A stretch of 64,000 nt of DNA from Scylla paramamosain (taxonomy: Eukaryota > Arthropoda > Malacostraca > Decapoda > Portunidae): positions 16,100,767 through 16,164,766 of the forward strand of contig NC_087171.1 of the NCBI RefSeq assembly GCF_035594125.1. The letters run 5' to 3'. How positions within the stretch are numbered: the stretch's first letter is position 1; each line of letters starts with the position of its first letter. The notes beneath the pieces are model-generated. The model saw only the letters and a program-made list of their open reading frames with translations. It was not told the DNA's origin and searched no databases. Below are positions 28,307 through 47,887 of this stretch, one piece after another. Position numbers and translations under genes: made by a program.

Positions 28307-29157
28307 TACCATTGTCATATATCTTTTTGTACCGTATTAAATGTCCAATCTCTCCCATATATACAATAGTCACCGCTCGTGTTTCTTCAGCAATTAACCA
28401 GCTGGATTTTTTTGTTTTATATTAATCAAATCATAACATGACGCCCACTGTTCCTTACGTGCCACTCTCATTACGGAACTGAACAGGAATACGCGACTAA
28501 TAACGGCCCCAGTTTTGATGAATGTATATTGCTATTACACGCACTGATAACTAATGATCTTAACACACTAAAACCGTCCTACCATACCAGGTGTTTATGT
28601 AAGTTTTAATTCTGGGTGAATTATCTCCATTCCAGAGTAAGTGTTTATTGTATGAGGAGTGTGACGCGAGGGGGAGGGGTGGGGGGGTGAAATAACTACA
28701 CAGAGTCACAATATCTGAGTTCATGTGTGTGGTGTGTGGTGTCACGTAGCTGCTCACACCACACGCGATGCTCAGGCGAGTGGCATATTGTAGATGGTGA
28801 TGCTGAAGTGTGACGAGTGCTGGAGTGAGATTGCACCGCCTTCGAACTGAATGGGAGGAATGTTTCTTGGATATTGTGTCGCCCCTTCCTCCTCCTCCTC
28901 CTCCTCTGTTCACCCCCCTTCACTCCAGACACTTCACCCACCTGATCTCAACTCGTCCTCTCAGACCCTCACTTCATCCTTGACCAGCAATCTACCTCAC
29001 CCATATATCTTTACCTTGCATACCAGCCCCACCATACACCTTTCTCCTTCCGCGTTGCTCCCACGTCGCACCTTCATCTCTCTTATTCTCCTCTTCCGCT
29101 ACTCTGCCTTTAGCCGGAAACTGTCGCCATCCCCCTTCCCTTATCTTTCTCCACTCG
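28307..29157. other. unique sequence; possible 3' UTR of a minus-strand transcript
   Basis: A minus-strand AATAAA (28644-28649) lies about 510 bp past the stop of the candidate exon at 29158-29286 and could end its transcript. A short CTC run lies at 28888-28905. Confidence 0.3.
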
Positions 29158-29286
29158 TCAGGTTTTGGCGGCGTAATCCGTTGACGTGAAGCGCTGCGGG
29201 TCAACAAGGACTCTCACACTGTTGCGGCGTGAGAGGGTCGGACTGCTACTCGTATGTTTCAGTATTGACTTTAATGCTTGACGAGG
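29158..29286 (-). CDS. candidate terminal coding exon with SILK-like and RV-type motifs
   Basis: Reading on the minus strand, an acceptor ending GGCCATCTGGCAG precedes 43 codons to a TGA at 29158-29160. The peptide contains ALKSILKHTSSSPTLSRRNS followed by VRVLVDPQRFTSTDY, with a non-repetitive, Ser/Arg-rich composition. [GS]ILK followed by an RV-x-[FVW]-like string is the layout of many protein-phosphatase-1 docking regions, and RRNS fits a basophilic kinase site; these are short motifs and can arise by chance. The frame is also open upstream of the acceptor. The protein is not identified. Confidence 0.3.
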   Translation of the reverse strand, partial: PRQALKSILKHTSSSPTLSRRNSVRVLVDPQRFTSTDYAAKT

Positions 29287-31559
29287 CTGCCAGATGGCCT
29301 CAAAGGTTAGAGCGAACGGGCCAAGAGAGGAGCGCCGCGGTTGAGGGACGAGGGAAAGAGACAGAAAAAATGCTGAGCGAGTCCCAGGCGGCGGTGTACA
29401 GATGTATTCCAATTTAATGCTCTTTGTCTGCAGTGCTCAGACACAAGCCAGATTTAGGAGTAGGAGGGGAGAGGGAGGGAGGGAGGGACAGGTTGTGCTG
29501 TTCCCATCCCCAACAGAGTCATTTCCAGTTTTTTTTTTTTTTTTTTTTTTGTTTAACTGATGTAGGGATCCTGCTCCCTCCTCCCGCTCTGGTGCGTGGG
29601 AGGAAGAGAGGAGAGGGGAGTGAAAAAGGAATGTGGAAGGGAGAATTGTGAGTGTTTTTTCTTTACTTATAAAAACTTGGCACGACTTGCTGTAATTTTC
29701 CGAAGCAACTCATAATGCTTGTTAGGTGTTACATATGGATCATAAAATACGCAGAAGGAAATGTACTGGAAGAAAAGGAAGATGGAAAGAAGGAGGAGGA
29801 GGAGGAGGAGGAGGAGGAAAAGACGATGGCAATAAAGAAGGAAGAGAAAATAGAAGAAGATGGGGAAGAGGCAGCCCATGCTAGTCATTTTCACCCCAGG
29901 AATCAACCGTATCGCCAGTTTGGAGGCAGTGGCGAGCAAAGAGACTGCTGCGAGATGGAAGGCACAGCATCTTTGCAGGGGAACGTAAACCCACTCAAAA
30001 CGAAGAGGATGAAGAGCAGGGGAGGAAGAGAAGAAACACGGTGAGGATGCCCATGAGGAAGAAACTAACGAATGGAGGAAGCTGACTGAAGTTGTTAATA
30101 GGGAAGAATGAAGGAGGAAGAGGAGACGAATTTGTTTGTAATAGCAATAAAGGTTAAGCGATAATAGGATATATAAAAAGCTCAATTATATCTATACATG
30201 TATATATGTATAGATGCACTGCTCGATGTGGCCTGTGAACGGGTGAGGCGTGTCGAGGCGGAGAAACACTCATGATGGTTCAGGGAAGTAGAAAAGTCTT
30301 TTAAGAAAAAATATTCAAACAGATTTTCCCTCAGCGACCTAAAGTTTGTAGGCTTCATGGAGGCTTTGGCTTCCGCTAAATATATTTGAAAGTTTAGCTT
30401 CTCATCCAGGAAGGGCAGTGCAGAAGATAGAGGAGCCAAGGGTCTCATACGTACCCACCAAAAAGTGCACGTGCTCCTGGTAAAAGTCAGCCTGGAAAGA
30501 ATGCCAAACGTAGTTACTACACTGGAAGGGTGAGCCAGGCGAGCAAGAAACATTCCCTCCCCCTCTTCGATCCTCGCTGCCCAGCCTTTCCCTCCCGCCT
30601 GCTTCCGCCTAAACGTGTCCTTCAGAACTGCTGGCTTCTGCCTCTTTCTCTGGTGCGTTCCCCGCCTCGTCAGGTCACGCAACAAATGCTTCAATCACGT
30701 CCACCACTAAACACTCTCATTGCCGCACGAGTGAAGTTTTTATTCATCGGAAAGGCCATAAAATTACAATTAACCTTGACCGATAGTTAATTTCACCACT
30801 ATCAGATTCACACACACAAAAAAAAAGATGAATATATGATGGTAATGATCTTGTAATTTTATACCATATTTTTTTGCGCTGAAATCTGGGAATGCATCTT
30901 TTTTTTCATAGATTGTCTCATCACATTGCCGGATTTTCGTAATGATAATGATAATCCGATAGCTTACAAAAAATACGGTGTTTAAATATTGTCGTCTTTA
31001 GCAGTACATATAGTTATTATTTTGGAACATGACTCTCTATACATTGCCAAGAGAACGTTAACTTCACAATACGGAATACTTGAGACACGGACACACATCA
31101 CCTGCCACCTGCCACTCTTCCTTATAAAAATTTTGAAGGACAGAGACGTAACTCATCCCATTCATCGCAAGCGGAGATGTCACAACGTCCTGAGAATCAA
31201 TATATTGACTAGAGAACTGTTTTATATCAAGAACTCCACAGAAACCAAGAATAAATGAGGTGCGATAGCTAGAGCACCTACAACGTGGCATCAATAACAT
31301 AGCCAAATGTATCAGCAGTGTAGCACGAAGGCTTAAACATAAGCAGACTGCAACACCAGCACGAATTTCACTCAAGCATCCTCTAGACACCAATTTTCAG
31401 CGTCAGTAGTTGCGCCGTGTGGGAGTCGGAGTTAGGAGGGTGTTGAGGCATGTTAGCAGAGGCTGCGAGGCCAGGGGACAGGGCTAAGTAGGAGGAGCCT
31501 CTCGGTGCTCCTGAGTTGTGTTGCAGCTTCTCATTATAACTTACAAGAGCCGGACCTCT

Positions 31560-31561
<2 letters not shown>
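29287..31561. other. unique sequence with purine tracts, no gene seen
   Basis: A run of 20 T lies at about 29531-29550, and a purine-rich block with (GGA)n at 29760-29860. A 170-codon minus-strand frame (30182-30694) and an 89-codon plus-strand frame (30989-31258) are open without motif or splice support. Confidence 0.45.

Positions 31562-33239
<1,678 letters not shown>

Positions 33240-33275
<36 letters not shown>
33240..33275 (+). repeat. short (CT)n microsatellite
   Basis: 36 bp pure. Confidence 0.97.
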
Positions 33276-33280
<5 letters not shown>

Positions 33281-33685
33281 GTTTACAATTCTCAAAGCGT
33301 CACTTCTCAACGCTGTCTTTCAACACGTATTGGGCATATATTGGGTGATTTAACTGCGATTATTGTGTCCCGCCAAAGATCTCGGTAATATTGCTCTCTC
33401 CTTCCCTGTTCTTTTTCTTCTTAATAACAGTATGTCTTTGTATTTGTCTGACTTAATTACTTGCATTGCTCGGCGTTCTTTCTTCCTCCCCCTCTTAATT
33501 TCCTGAGGTGGTTTCCGCATCTCTTCCGCCATATCGCCTTCCTTCTCCTCATGTTTCTTAATTTTTAACCAACATTTTACCTCACCGTCACAATAGCTAC
33601 TGGGGAGCTGCCTGGTTCAGCTTTACCCCTCATCTTGAAGACGAATATGGATTATGAATATAGTGAATCCAAGGAATTGTAAATA

Positions 33686-33686
<1 letters not shown>
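33276..33686. other. unique sequence, no gene seen
   Basis: Nothing recognised. Confidence 0.45.
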
Positions 33687-33783
<97 letters not shown>

Positions 33784-33874
33784 TACGGAGATAGTTAAGT
33801 AGATAAATATTTCCTAGACAGATACATGATGGATGTAGTCGTGAGTCATATATTATCTATTTACTATATGGAAA

Positions 33875-33909
<35 letters not shown>
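33687..33909. repeat. (TG)n and (CA)n arrays forming an inverted pair
   Basis: TG at 33687-33782 and CA at 33877-33909, 94 bp apart and complementary. Confidence 0.97.
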
Positions 33910-33910
<1 letters not shown>

Positions 33911-34717
33911 ATCCGTCACAGTAAGACGGATTGCACAAGTAATTCAATTTGCCGGAAAGTGTGTTAATTTACGTAAAAGAAAGAGAAAGACTAATTATTT
34001 AATCAATTTTATAACTTGTTTTATGAGAAACTAAATTGGGGTTTGTTTAGCAGATACTGAAACGAAAGACGAAAAGAACAGAATAAAATAAGGAGACCGC
34101 ACAAGGCCACGTGAGCTACACAAGGCAGCTGCTGAGCACTTAAGAATTACCATCTGTCATCCTCATCCATAAATTTACGTAACTTTCTCTTCAAACTATT
34201 TAATGTGTGGAAAACAAGTCCCATTCGTCACGGAGGAGCCATCCATTTCTATTGTGATGATCAGCCAGCCAGATGCTCAGTACAGAGGCTCAGGAAAACC
34301 ATTGGGCTCTAACACACTGCTATGACAACTTATAAGTGACCAGTTATTTCATGTCAGACAAGAGTGCATATCAAACGTCTTATATCGATGATTGGCAACT
34401 CTTCATTCTGACAATTATAGTGGATGACTGACAAATAAGACATGTATTAATTTACAACGATTAATATTCATTTAGGTAACTGGTCCTCAGGAAATGTAAA
34501 ATTTGGAAAAGAGAAGAAAGACGAGGAGGTTCCTTGTGTTTAGTTTGTTTCTGATCAGCAGATAAGACCCGAGATTCCCGAGCAGCCCATCGTGCCTCAG
34601 TAGTGACAAGGTCTTGCATTTACCTTGTTCCCAAGACTGAATTTCCAACGAGCAAAACTTTCCTCTTGTAACTTTAGACTGGGTTCTTCTTGCGCCTGTG
34701 TCCTACCACCCACGTCG
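33910..34717. other. unique AT-rich sequence, no gene seen
   Basis: Nothing recognised. Confidence 0.5.
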
Positions 34718-34788
<71 letters not shown>

Positions 34789-34868
34789 ATGGTATTACTC
34801 ATGTTACCTGTCTTTCTCTTTCCAGGTGAGTTGCTTGCCTTGTGTGTGTGTGTGTGTGTGTGTGTGTG
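34718..34868 (+). repeat. (CT)n and (TG)n microsatellite pair
   Basis: CT at 34718-34786 with one CCC break; TG at about 34842-34868. Confidence 0.97.
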
Positions 34869-35071
34869 AAGGGAACGGCAAGGGGACGGTAATTCAAGGT
34901 TAGTGAAGTAAATATAAAGGAGCAAAGGAAAGGTAGGAACGGCAATTAAGGACTGGTTGGTTTAATGATGTGATGGTGGAAACTCTCCGAACTCGCATTG
35001 TAAAGCAGGAGAAAAAAAAAAAGTTGAACTGACTGAATGTTGCGTTCAATTATTCAGCGGCTTAAATTGAT

Positions 35072-35072
<1 letters not shown>

Positions 35073-35125
<53 letters not shown>
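35073..35125 (+). repeat. (GT)n microsatellite
   Basis: 53 bp pure. Confidence 0.97.
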
Positions 35126-37236
<2,111 letters not shown>

Positions 37237-38049
37237 TCTGTTGGAAACAGAATAATAATTCCAAAAGACATAAATGTGTTGAGGAGGAGACTCAGAAGTG
37301 AGGCTGAAAATAACTTCGAAACAAGAGAAAGGTCTCGCTGTTTTATTGATTTTACTTTCCATAACTGATAGCATATATTAAGATATAATGGAGAGGGTAT
37401 TTCGAACAAGCTGTAGTTATTCATATGAGTTATAGTAGTATTTATTTTCACATCTTACTGATAACTACTAAATCTTGTGATGATAATCTTCGATGTGTTG
37501 TAATATTTTATTGAAATGATAATTGAAAAAAGAAAAAAAAGTATCATAGATGTCGATGGTATTGTACTAGGTTTCTGCCTGCCAGACTCAGCACACTTGG
37601 CATATAAGGTTTGCAGTAAACAGTCACAGTTACTGACAGTCACTGTCATTGGGTGATGCTCAGTTGGTGACTGGCTGACGTGTTCTAAGGGTTTTGGACA
37701 GAAAACAAAGTCAATTAGTCGTGCATATGAAAAGAAACTTGCATCTACCAGTGACCATGTTACTGCTCACTACACCTGCCGTGATGAAGCAAAACTCTGA
37801 CCTCCAGCATCCTTCCCCTATCCCCCCCCTCGTCTCCACAAAGAAAAGAAAAAAAAAAAAACACACAAGACCAAAATGTAGAGAAATAAGATTAAAAAGT
37901 TTTCCAACAAAATTCGGCACGGATTAGCAACGTGCTTTGACTCATTTAGATTTTTTTTTCTCAACGTGTGGAGGGTTTTCACTGCATACATTGTTAGTGT
38001 CCTCAAGGCATTCCTTATGTTTGTATAATAGGTCTTTATAAAATAGATA
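37237..38049. other. unique sequence left of the Tigger-type element
   Basis: A-rich run at 37847-37862. On the minus strand the part at 37932-38049 continues an open frame that the element interrupts. Confidence 0.4.
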
Positions 38050-38520
38050 CAGTAAAATCCCTCTTATCCGGCATTCGAGTATACGGCAGCTTCAAGTATC
38101 CGGCACATTTTTCCCCGAGCCTTAAAATCAATAAAAAATCAATGTGTACTCATAAAATCGATTAAAATTTCCGCGCGAGGCATACTTTGTCCCCTCGCCA
38201 CCAGAGCGCACTGCTTCGCGCCATCCGCAGCCCACTGCACTGTGTTTACTCAGTGACTCAGTCCCGCGTGTGCACTGTTTATCGCCTGACACCTTCATCA
38301 TGCCTAAAGTTGTAGAAAAGAGGAAGCGTATTGTGCTTACACTTAAGCAGCTGATCAGATCAGCTGCTGATTAAGATCAGCTGATCTTTGTTATGGTAAG
38401 ATGCGTGAGTGTAGGGTGGTGATTGTGGACATAATTTCACTTCTATTCAAGTATCCGGCAATATTCAAGTATCCGGCATGTCGGCGGTCCCGTTGATGCC
38501 GGATAAGAGGGATTTTACTG
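38050..38520 (+). mobile_element. Tigger/pogo-type DNA transposon, non-autonomous, 471 bp
   Basis: The ends are perfect 25-bp terminal inverted repeats starting CAGTAAAATCCCTCTTATCC (38050-38074 and 38496-38520), flanked by TA on both sides (38048-38049, 38521-38522), the target duplication of the Tc1-mariner superfamily. CAG-first ends with 'TTATCCGGCA' are typical of Tigger/jerky-like pogo elements. Inside, a transposase start survives. Subterminal copies of TTCAAGTATCCGGCA (about 38090-38105, 38447-38461 and 38464-38478, plus a variant at 38073-38087) are direct repeats. The interior has lost the catalytic domain, so this is a deletion derivative. Confidence 0.88.
38300..38374 (+). pseudogene. 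truncated Tigger/pogo transposase N-terminus
   Basis: ATG at 38300 opens 24 codons to TAA at 38372-38374. The peptide MPKVVEKRKRIVLTLKQ matches the start of the CENP-B-like N-terminal DNA-binding domain of Tigger/pogo transposases (KRK.V.LT.K). It ends before the helix-turn-helix is complete. The stop lies in a palindromic CAGCTGATC repeat zone (38349-38388), where the deletion probably joined the two ends. No function is expected. Confidence 0.75.
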
Positions 38521-38522
38521 TA

Positions 38523-38612
38523 GCTTCCATTGTACTCGTATTTCCTGGTCAGAATCTCCAAGGCTGTCTTAGCAGTGTTGGCATCACTATCTAGGGGGCG
38601 ACACTTCCCCAA
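38523..38612 (-). pseudogene. possible exon fragment interrupted by the Tigger-type element
   Basis: On the minus strand this flank is open and protein-like (DANTAKTALEILTRKYEYNG). It runs straight into the transposon at its TA. The frame on the other flank (38049 down to about 37948), taken with a single TA, is the same frame and stays open for about 33 more codons, containing KHKECLEDTNNVCSENPP, to a TGA. The element therefore seems to have landed in an older open frame. The open length, nearly 60 codons, could still be chance. Confidence 0.25.
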
Positions 38613-38627
38613 AGCTCACGGGGACGT

Positions 38628-38633
<6 letters not shown>

Positions 38634-38668
<35 letters not shown>
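38634..38668 (+). repeat. (TG)n microsatellite
   Basis: 35 bp pure, then a GC-rich unique patch to 38880. Confidence 0.96.
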
Positions 38669-38673
<5 letters not shown>

Positions 38674-38885
38674 CGTGCACGGCTCCAGAGTGAGAGGAAG
38701 GGAGAGGGGAGGCAGAGAGAGCATATTGCCAGCCCCGTTGTGCAGCTCACTGGTGACGGCGGCCCGAGGGACGGCTGGGGTTCACGCATTAGCGAAACAG
38801 GCCCGTCCCCAGCCTCCTACCTGCCCTGCCCGGCCTGTCTCTTGTGTCTCCACGCCACGGCCCTTCCTGTTGTATTGAATTAGTT

Positions 38886-38964
38886 TCCTCCTCCTTCTCC
38901 TCCTCCTCCTCCTCCTCCTCCTCCTCCTCCTCCTCCTCCTCCTCCTCCTCCTCCTCCTCCTCCT
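38886..38964 (+). repeat. (TCC)n microsatellite
   Basis: About 25 units, one TTC variant near the left edge. Confidence 0.97.
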
Positions 38965-39307
38965 ACACCAATCTAACCCACACACACACAATAACCAATC
39001 CAACCCTTTACCTTCCCACTCACAGATAGGAACACACTTCAAGAAATTTATCATGTCCCCTTCAAAGTAAATAAATGTTTATGAGTACCGGTATATCTGA
39101 CACGAAGCTCAAACGGAACCTACCGGCTGTATTTTTACTGGGGCAAGATCGAGATGGAGTGAGAAGGGAGGAGGGGAAGAGGGAAGAGGAGGGGAAGGGA
39201 TGCAGGCAGGACGGGACAGGCGTGATGGTGATGGCAGGGGCAAGAGTGAGGAGAGAGAGGAGGAAGGGAGGGAGAATGGTGATAGAGGTAAATAAAAAAC
39301 AAAGAGG
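38965..39307. other. unique sequence turning purine-rich
   Basis: Purine-rich from about 39150. The frame there is Gly/Arg/Glu-rich by composition only. Confidence 0.45.
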
Positions 39308-39352
39308 AGTAGGAGGAGGAGGAGGAGGAGGAGGAGGAGGAGGAAGAGGAGA
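39308..39352 (+). repeat. (AGG)n microsatellite
   Basis: About 14 units. It is complementary to the TCC array 344 bp upstream. Confidence 0.96.
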
Positions 39353-39494
39353 CGAGCAGGTCACGATATTGGATTAGGGGCAGCGTGTGAGGCTCCCCCG
39401 TCAGGTCCTGCGAGGGAGTAACAGGTGACATTAGGCGCCTGAAGGTGAAACCCAATGCTCGCCTGACACCAAGAATACGTGGCCACTTTACTGC

Positions 39495-40520
<1,026 letters not shown>

Positions 40521-40550
40521 CTATTACTACTGCTACTACTACTATAATTT

Positions 40551-40633
<83 letters not shown>

Positions 40634-40665
40634 GCTGCTGCTGTTGTTGCTACTGCTGCTCCTAC
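40521..40665 (+). repeat. (CTA)n microsatellite with CTG end
   Basis: Pure CTA at about 40551-40634, then CTG units and imperfect continuation. Confidence 0.97.
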
Positions 40666-40796
40666 TGCGTATGATAATGATGATGAAATTTCTCACACAC
40701 AATATTGTGGTAAATTACCTTTTAACATATCGAAACTTGTGTTCATTGCCTGAAGCGTAGGTCGATATGTTGGCAGCGTGACATTGCAGTGACGGA

Positions 40797-40912
40797 AGAG
40801 GAGGAAGAGGAGGAGGAGGAGGAGGAGGAGGGGGAGGAGGAGGAGGAGGAGGAAGAGGAGGAGGAGGAGGAGGAGGAGGAGGAGGAGGAGGAGGAGGAGG
40901 AGGAGGAGGAGG
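40797..40912 (+). repeat. (AGG)n purine microsatellite
   Basis: About 115 bp with AAG and GGGG breaks. Further decayed purine sequence continues to about 41215. Confidence 0.97.
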
Positions 40913-41624
40913 AATATGAAGAAAAAGAAGAGGTAGAGGAAGAAGATAACTAAGAAGAGAATATGAAGTGGAGAAAGAAAAAAAACAAGAATAAGAACGG
41001 GAAATGAAGGAGAACAATAACAAAATATAAATACGGAATAGAAACAAACACGAAAAGCAAATAGAGAAGAAGCCGCCGCAGCGGAAGCAGGAAAAAGAGA
41101 AGAGAGAGAGAGGAAGGGAGAAGAGAAGGAAGAAACTACCCCCACAAAAAAAAAATAAAAAAAAAGTAGAGGAGGAGGTGATTAATTCCTCATGACGGAC
41201 GAAAAACAAGAGACGAGAAAAAAATGAGAAAAACCTTGGTCCTGATAACAGCGGGATCAATGGGTTGGCCTTACGAGCTGAGCGGCGCCACAACTATGTA
41301 TTGGCAGCAGTATTACTTTGCCCACACTTCATGGCCGCGCTGCCCTTCCCATCCTGCCTCACTCCACGCCGCCCTGCACGTGTCTGGAGTAAAGTGGAGT
41401 GGAGTGGAGTGGAGTGCGGTGTGGAGCATTCTCGAGGGCTTTGATTGGTATTAATGAGATGAACTTAATCAGGTTAGTAATTTTTCGTGGTTTTACTCGT
41501 GTTTATCTATTTGGGGATGTGAAGTACGCTTGTGTTGTTCGCTACCTTTGTAGTTGTTGTTGTTTGGTAAGACTTGCTTTCACTACTGGTAGGTATGTTT
41601 ATGTAAATAGGATAAATAGGTCCT

Positions 41625-41628
<4 letters not shown>
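40913..41628. other. purine-rich then unique sequence
   Basis: Decayed A/G-rich DNA to 41220. A short (GGAGT)5 tandem lies at about 41394-41417. Confidence 0.6.

Positions 41629-41711
<83 letters not shown>
41629..41711 (+). repeat. (CA)n microsatellite
   Basis: 83 bp pure, ending CGTACG. Confidence 0.98.
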
Positions 41712-41713
<2 letters not shown>

Positions 41714-41846
41714 ACGAATTTCTACGTTTCCTAGGAGTAACTGCCTTGGAAATGGGAATATGAAGTAATATAAAGAAAGTTCGGTCTTCCTTCACCTCTC
41801 AGGCATTGTGTGTTGAGCGGGATTTGACGCCACGCTTCCCCTGCAG

Positions 41847-42015
41847 GTCAAACACAACACTCGAGGCGGAAGAGCGTCCACCTGTCATTTTCACCCCGCT
41901 GCCTCCTGCTCTCTGGCCTTTCCGAACAGCTTGCAGGGAGTATATATCTTTCTGGAAAGCCAAACAAGCCGCACTGTTGTTTGCGCAGCGCGACTCTTCA
42001 GACAACACAGTATGA
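41847..42015 (+). CDS. candidate terminal exon, unidentified
   Basis: Acceptor CACGCTTCCCCTGCAG precedes 41847. The open frame runs about 55 codons to TGA at 42013-42015 and contains LEAEERPPVIFTPLPPALW and YISFWKAKQAALLFAQRD. Composition is mixed and the region is GC-richer than its flanks. The opposite strand is open too, so the call rests only on the acceptor. Confidence 0.2.
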
Positions 42016-45196
<3,181 letters not shown>

Positions 45197-45197
<1 letters not shown>

Positions 45198-45252
45198 TTC
45201 AGATTCAGATTCAGATTCAGATTCAGATTCAGATTCAGATAATATTCAGATT
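45197..45252 (+). repeat. (TTCAGA)n hexanucleotide repeat
   Basis: Seven to eight near-perfect TTCAGA units, the only clear hexanucleotide array in the window. Confidence 0.95.
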
Positions 45253-45729
45253 ATTATATTCGAGTATATCATTCTCTGCAGTTTGTATGGGCTCTGACTA
45301 GCTCTTCATTGCTCACTTAATATTCCTAAAGTCAGATTTGAAATATTTACCCTGCATTTCTAAAAAGTATTACAGGAAGCTTCCCTTGCACGATTTCTGT
45401 CATTTGCCGTGCCATCAGTTCCGCTAGTCTCTCCTATATAGACTCTCATATATATATGTATATCTCTTTGTATTTTTCAACAAAACATAGACATTTACAC
45501 TGAAAAAAGAAAAATATGTTCTAATAAATATTTGTGAAAAACGTTTTGGAGTAAAAAAAAAAAAAAATTATGACTTCCCACCCAGGTAGGGCCGTTTATA
45601 GCAGCGATCCAGCACCATAATGGATACAAAGCGAGAGCTGGCAAGGTGATACAACTCCAACCTTCCTGTAATTGTGTGAGAAAGGGAAGGGGATAGGGAG
45701 GGGAAGCCTGACCAAATGATGTTAGTGCA
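45253..45729. other. unique sequence, no gene seen
   Basis: Nothing recognised. An A run lies at 45554-45567. Confidence 0.45.
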
Positions 45730-45774
45730 GGAGGAGGAGGAGGAGGAGGAGGAGGAGGAGGAGGAGGAGGAGGA
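45730..45774 (+). repeat. (AGG)n microsatellite
   Basis: About 14 units, starting about 130 bp before the nested CTA/CTG array. Confidence 0.97.
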
Positions 45775-45903
45775 AGATAAGAGCAGTTACCGGAGAGGGA
45801 TATAAGCGCTTGGCCACCACACCACTGCTCTCAGCCGTGTTGTCCAAGCATTTTGTGATAGGAAGGGATGATCACCATAGCCACACCCCCGGCTGAACAG
45901 TGG

Positions 45904-46075
<172 letters not shown>

Positions 46076-46284
46076 CACTACTGCCGCTGTTGCCAGTGCT
46101 GCTGTTCCTGCTGCTTGAAGATGACAGTAACTTTAGCGCGGTGATAGCAGGACATAAATCAAGGCAATGCGTCGTGTCTGGAGGGTGGGAATGAGGGGCG
46201 GGGGAGCGTGGTGAAATATTTGCATCATCGTGGAGTCTGTAGTTTGTGTCTGCAGAGTCACGCGCTGGTTTGGTGAACGGACAG

Positions 46285-46287
<3 letters not shown>

Positions 46288-46351
<64 letters not shown>
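46288..46351 (+). repeat. (GA)n microsatellite
   Basis: 64 bp pure. Confidence 0.98.
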
Positions 46352-46354
<3 letters not shown>

Positions 46355-47583
46355 ATGTATTGTATGACTAGTTCGGAGCGTGTACATGCTTCATTCATCC
46401 TTGACATTTAGAAGACCAGTCGCCTTTTTCTTATTGTCATTTCACTGATATCAGTATTGATTTGATAAGCGCCACTGACACTAACACGAGTAAATGATTC
46501 TAGTAATGCGAAAGAATGTCATCAGATATCGCGTGAGGCTACGTTATATTTTTCTCTATACGTAGCTTTGATGTCAGTATGTGTTGATCATTATCACACT
46601 AAGTCGTTCAGTGTAAAATAGGTCGTTTTGAACACCACTAGCTGCAGGCGCTCTTCCGTCAAGAAACTATTGATGACATTCTTTCTTTCTTTTCCTTTCT
46701 CTTTTTTTTTTTTTCAGTTCAACGAACCAGATCACGATAAGTTTAAAGAAGCGAGATAGATAACGAGGTACTTAGTCTGTAACACCGGACAGTCTGAAAA
46801 GTAACAATATTCAGAAAACTTGTGCCGCCTTCATGAGTTCCAATAATGTGCTTGTGTTTATATTGCGAGTACTTCCTTTAACAAATTAGTCATGGTTCCA
46901 GGAGTTTCCTACTTCAAGAAATATAAGTTATGCTATAAGACAGGGTACTGTTATTGTTACAGGCACCTTGTGAGTGTTCACACACCAAAGCTTTCACAGA
47001 AATCATGGTTTTCTGCAGGATTTTGTGTACTTCGAGCATTTACCCATTAATCTATTTTTGACTTAGCATTACATTTAGCGCACTTAGTAATGTGAACATT
47101 TAAAGGTTTACCATTCATCTCTGCACCAGTGAACATATTTCTGACGTTAGCTTAACGTTAACTGTACCATGTATACGTATCAAAATCTATATGAAGAAAA
47201 AATGTATTATCATTCCTCTCATATATGCATTAGCTATAAATTTTGTTAACAGCATTTGTGTTTTAGTGCTCACTTTAGGACTCAGGTCGATAAAGGAGAT
47301 ATATTGGATTCCCAGACAGACAGATAGACTTGCAGATTAAAACAGACATACTTTGGAATACTCCTCATATCCACACCAAGCCTCGGCCACACGCCAACAG
47401 CCTTACATCTCTGGAAGTGTGTGTGTACTGTACCTCGGCTCTTCATCCTCTCACCGCCATTCCTTCCTCACCACCTGCCGCAGCCTACCTCCCCACCCCT
47501 TCCCTCCCGCCTTGGCAATAGTGGTGTATATTGTGTCGCCTGAGTGACGCGTAGCGGAAAGGAGCGGTAGAGGCTCAAATATA

Positions 47584-47586
<3 letters not shown>
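46352..47586. other. unique AT-rich sequence, no gene seen
   Basis: Stops in all frames. A T run lies at 46705-46717. Confidence 0.5.

Positions 47587-47623
<37 letters not shown>
47587..47623 (+). repeat. (CT)n microsatellite
   Basis: 37 bp pure. Confidence 0.97.
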
Positions 47624-47625
<2 letters not shown>

Positions 47626-47887
47626 GTGACGTAGCACGCTGGGTGGCGGGGTGGCGGGATGGGTAAGTAATAAGTAACAAGTACCGGAGCCAGACACCTG
47701 CACAGTGGTCCCGTGTACCTGCAGGAGACGCAGGTGTTGTAACTTATAGCGCCTTTCATCACACATCTCCCTCTTGGCTGGAATCGATGCCGCTGGTCAA
47801 ATCGGTATTTATCACTTATTTGTTGGTGGCATACTTGAAAGGTTTCGCGCACGATGTTGTTGTGTGCTTCGCTAAATAAAGCTCGCA

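Noticed and set aside
30182..30694. 170-codon minus-strand open frame
   Set aside because: Non-repetitive but without motif, splice sites or coherent composition; such lengths are expected by chance in 64 kb.
40715..41293. 192-codon minus-strand open frame
   Set aside because: Poly-Pro and Phe/Leu runs from AGG and A-rich purine DNA.
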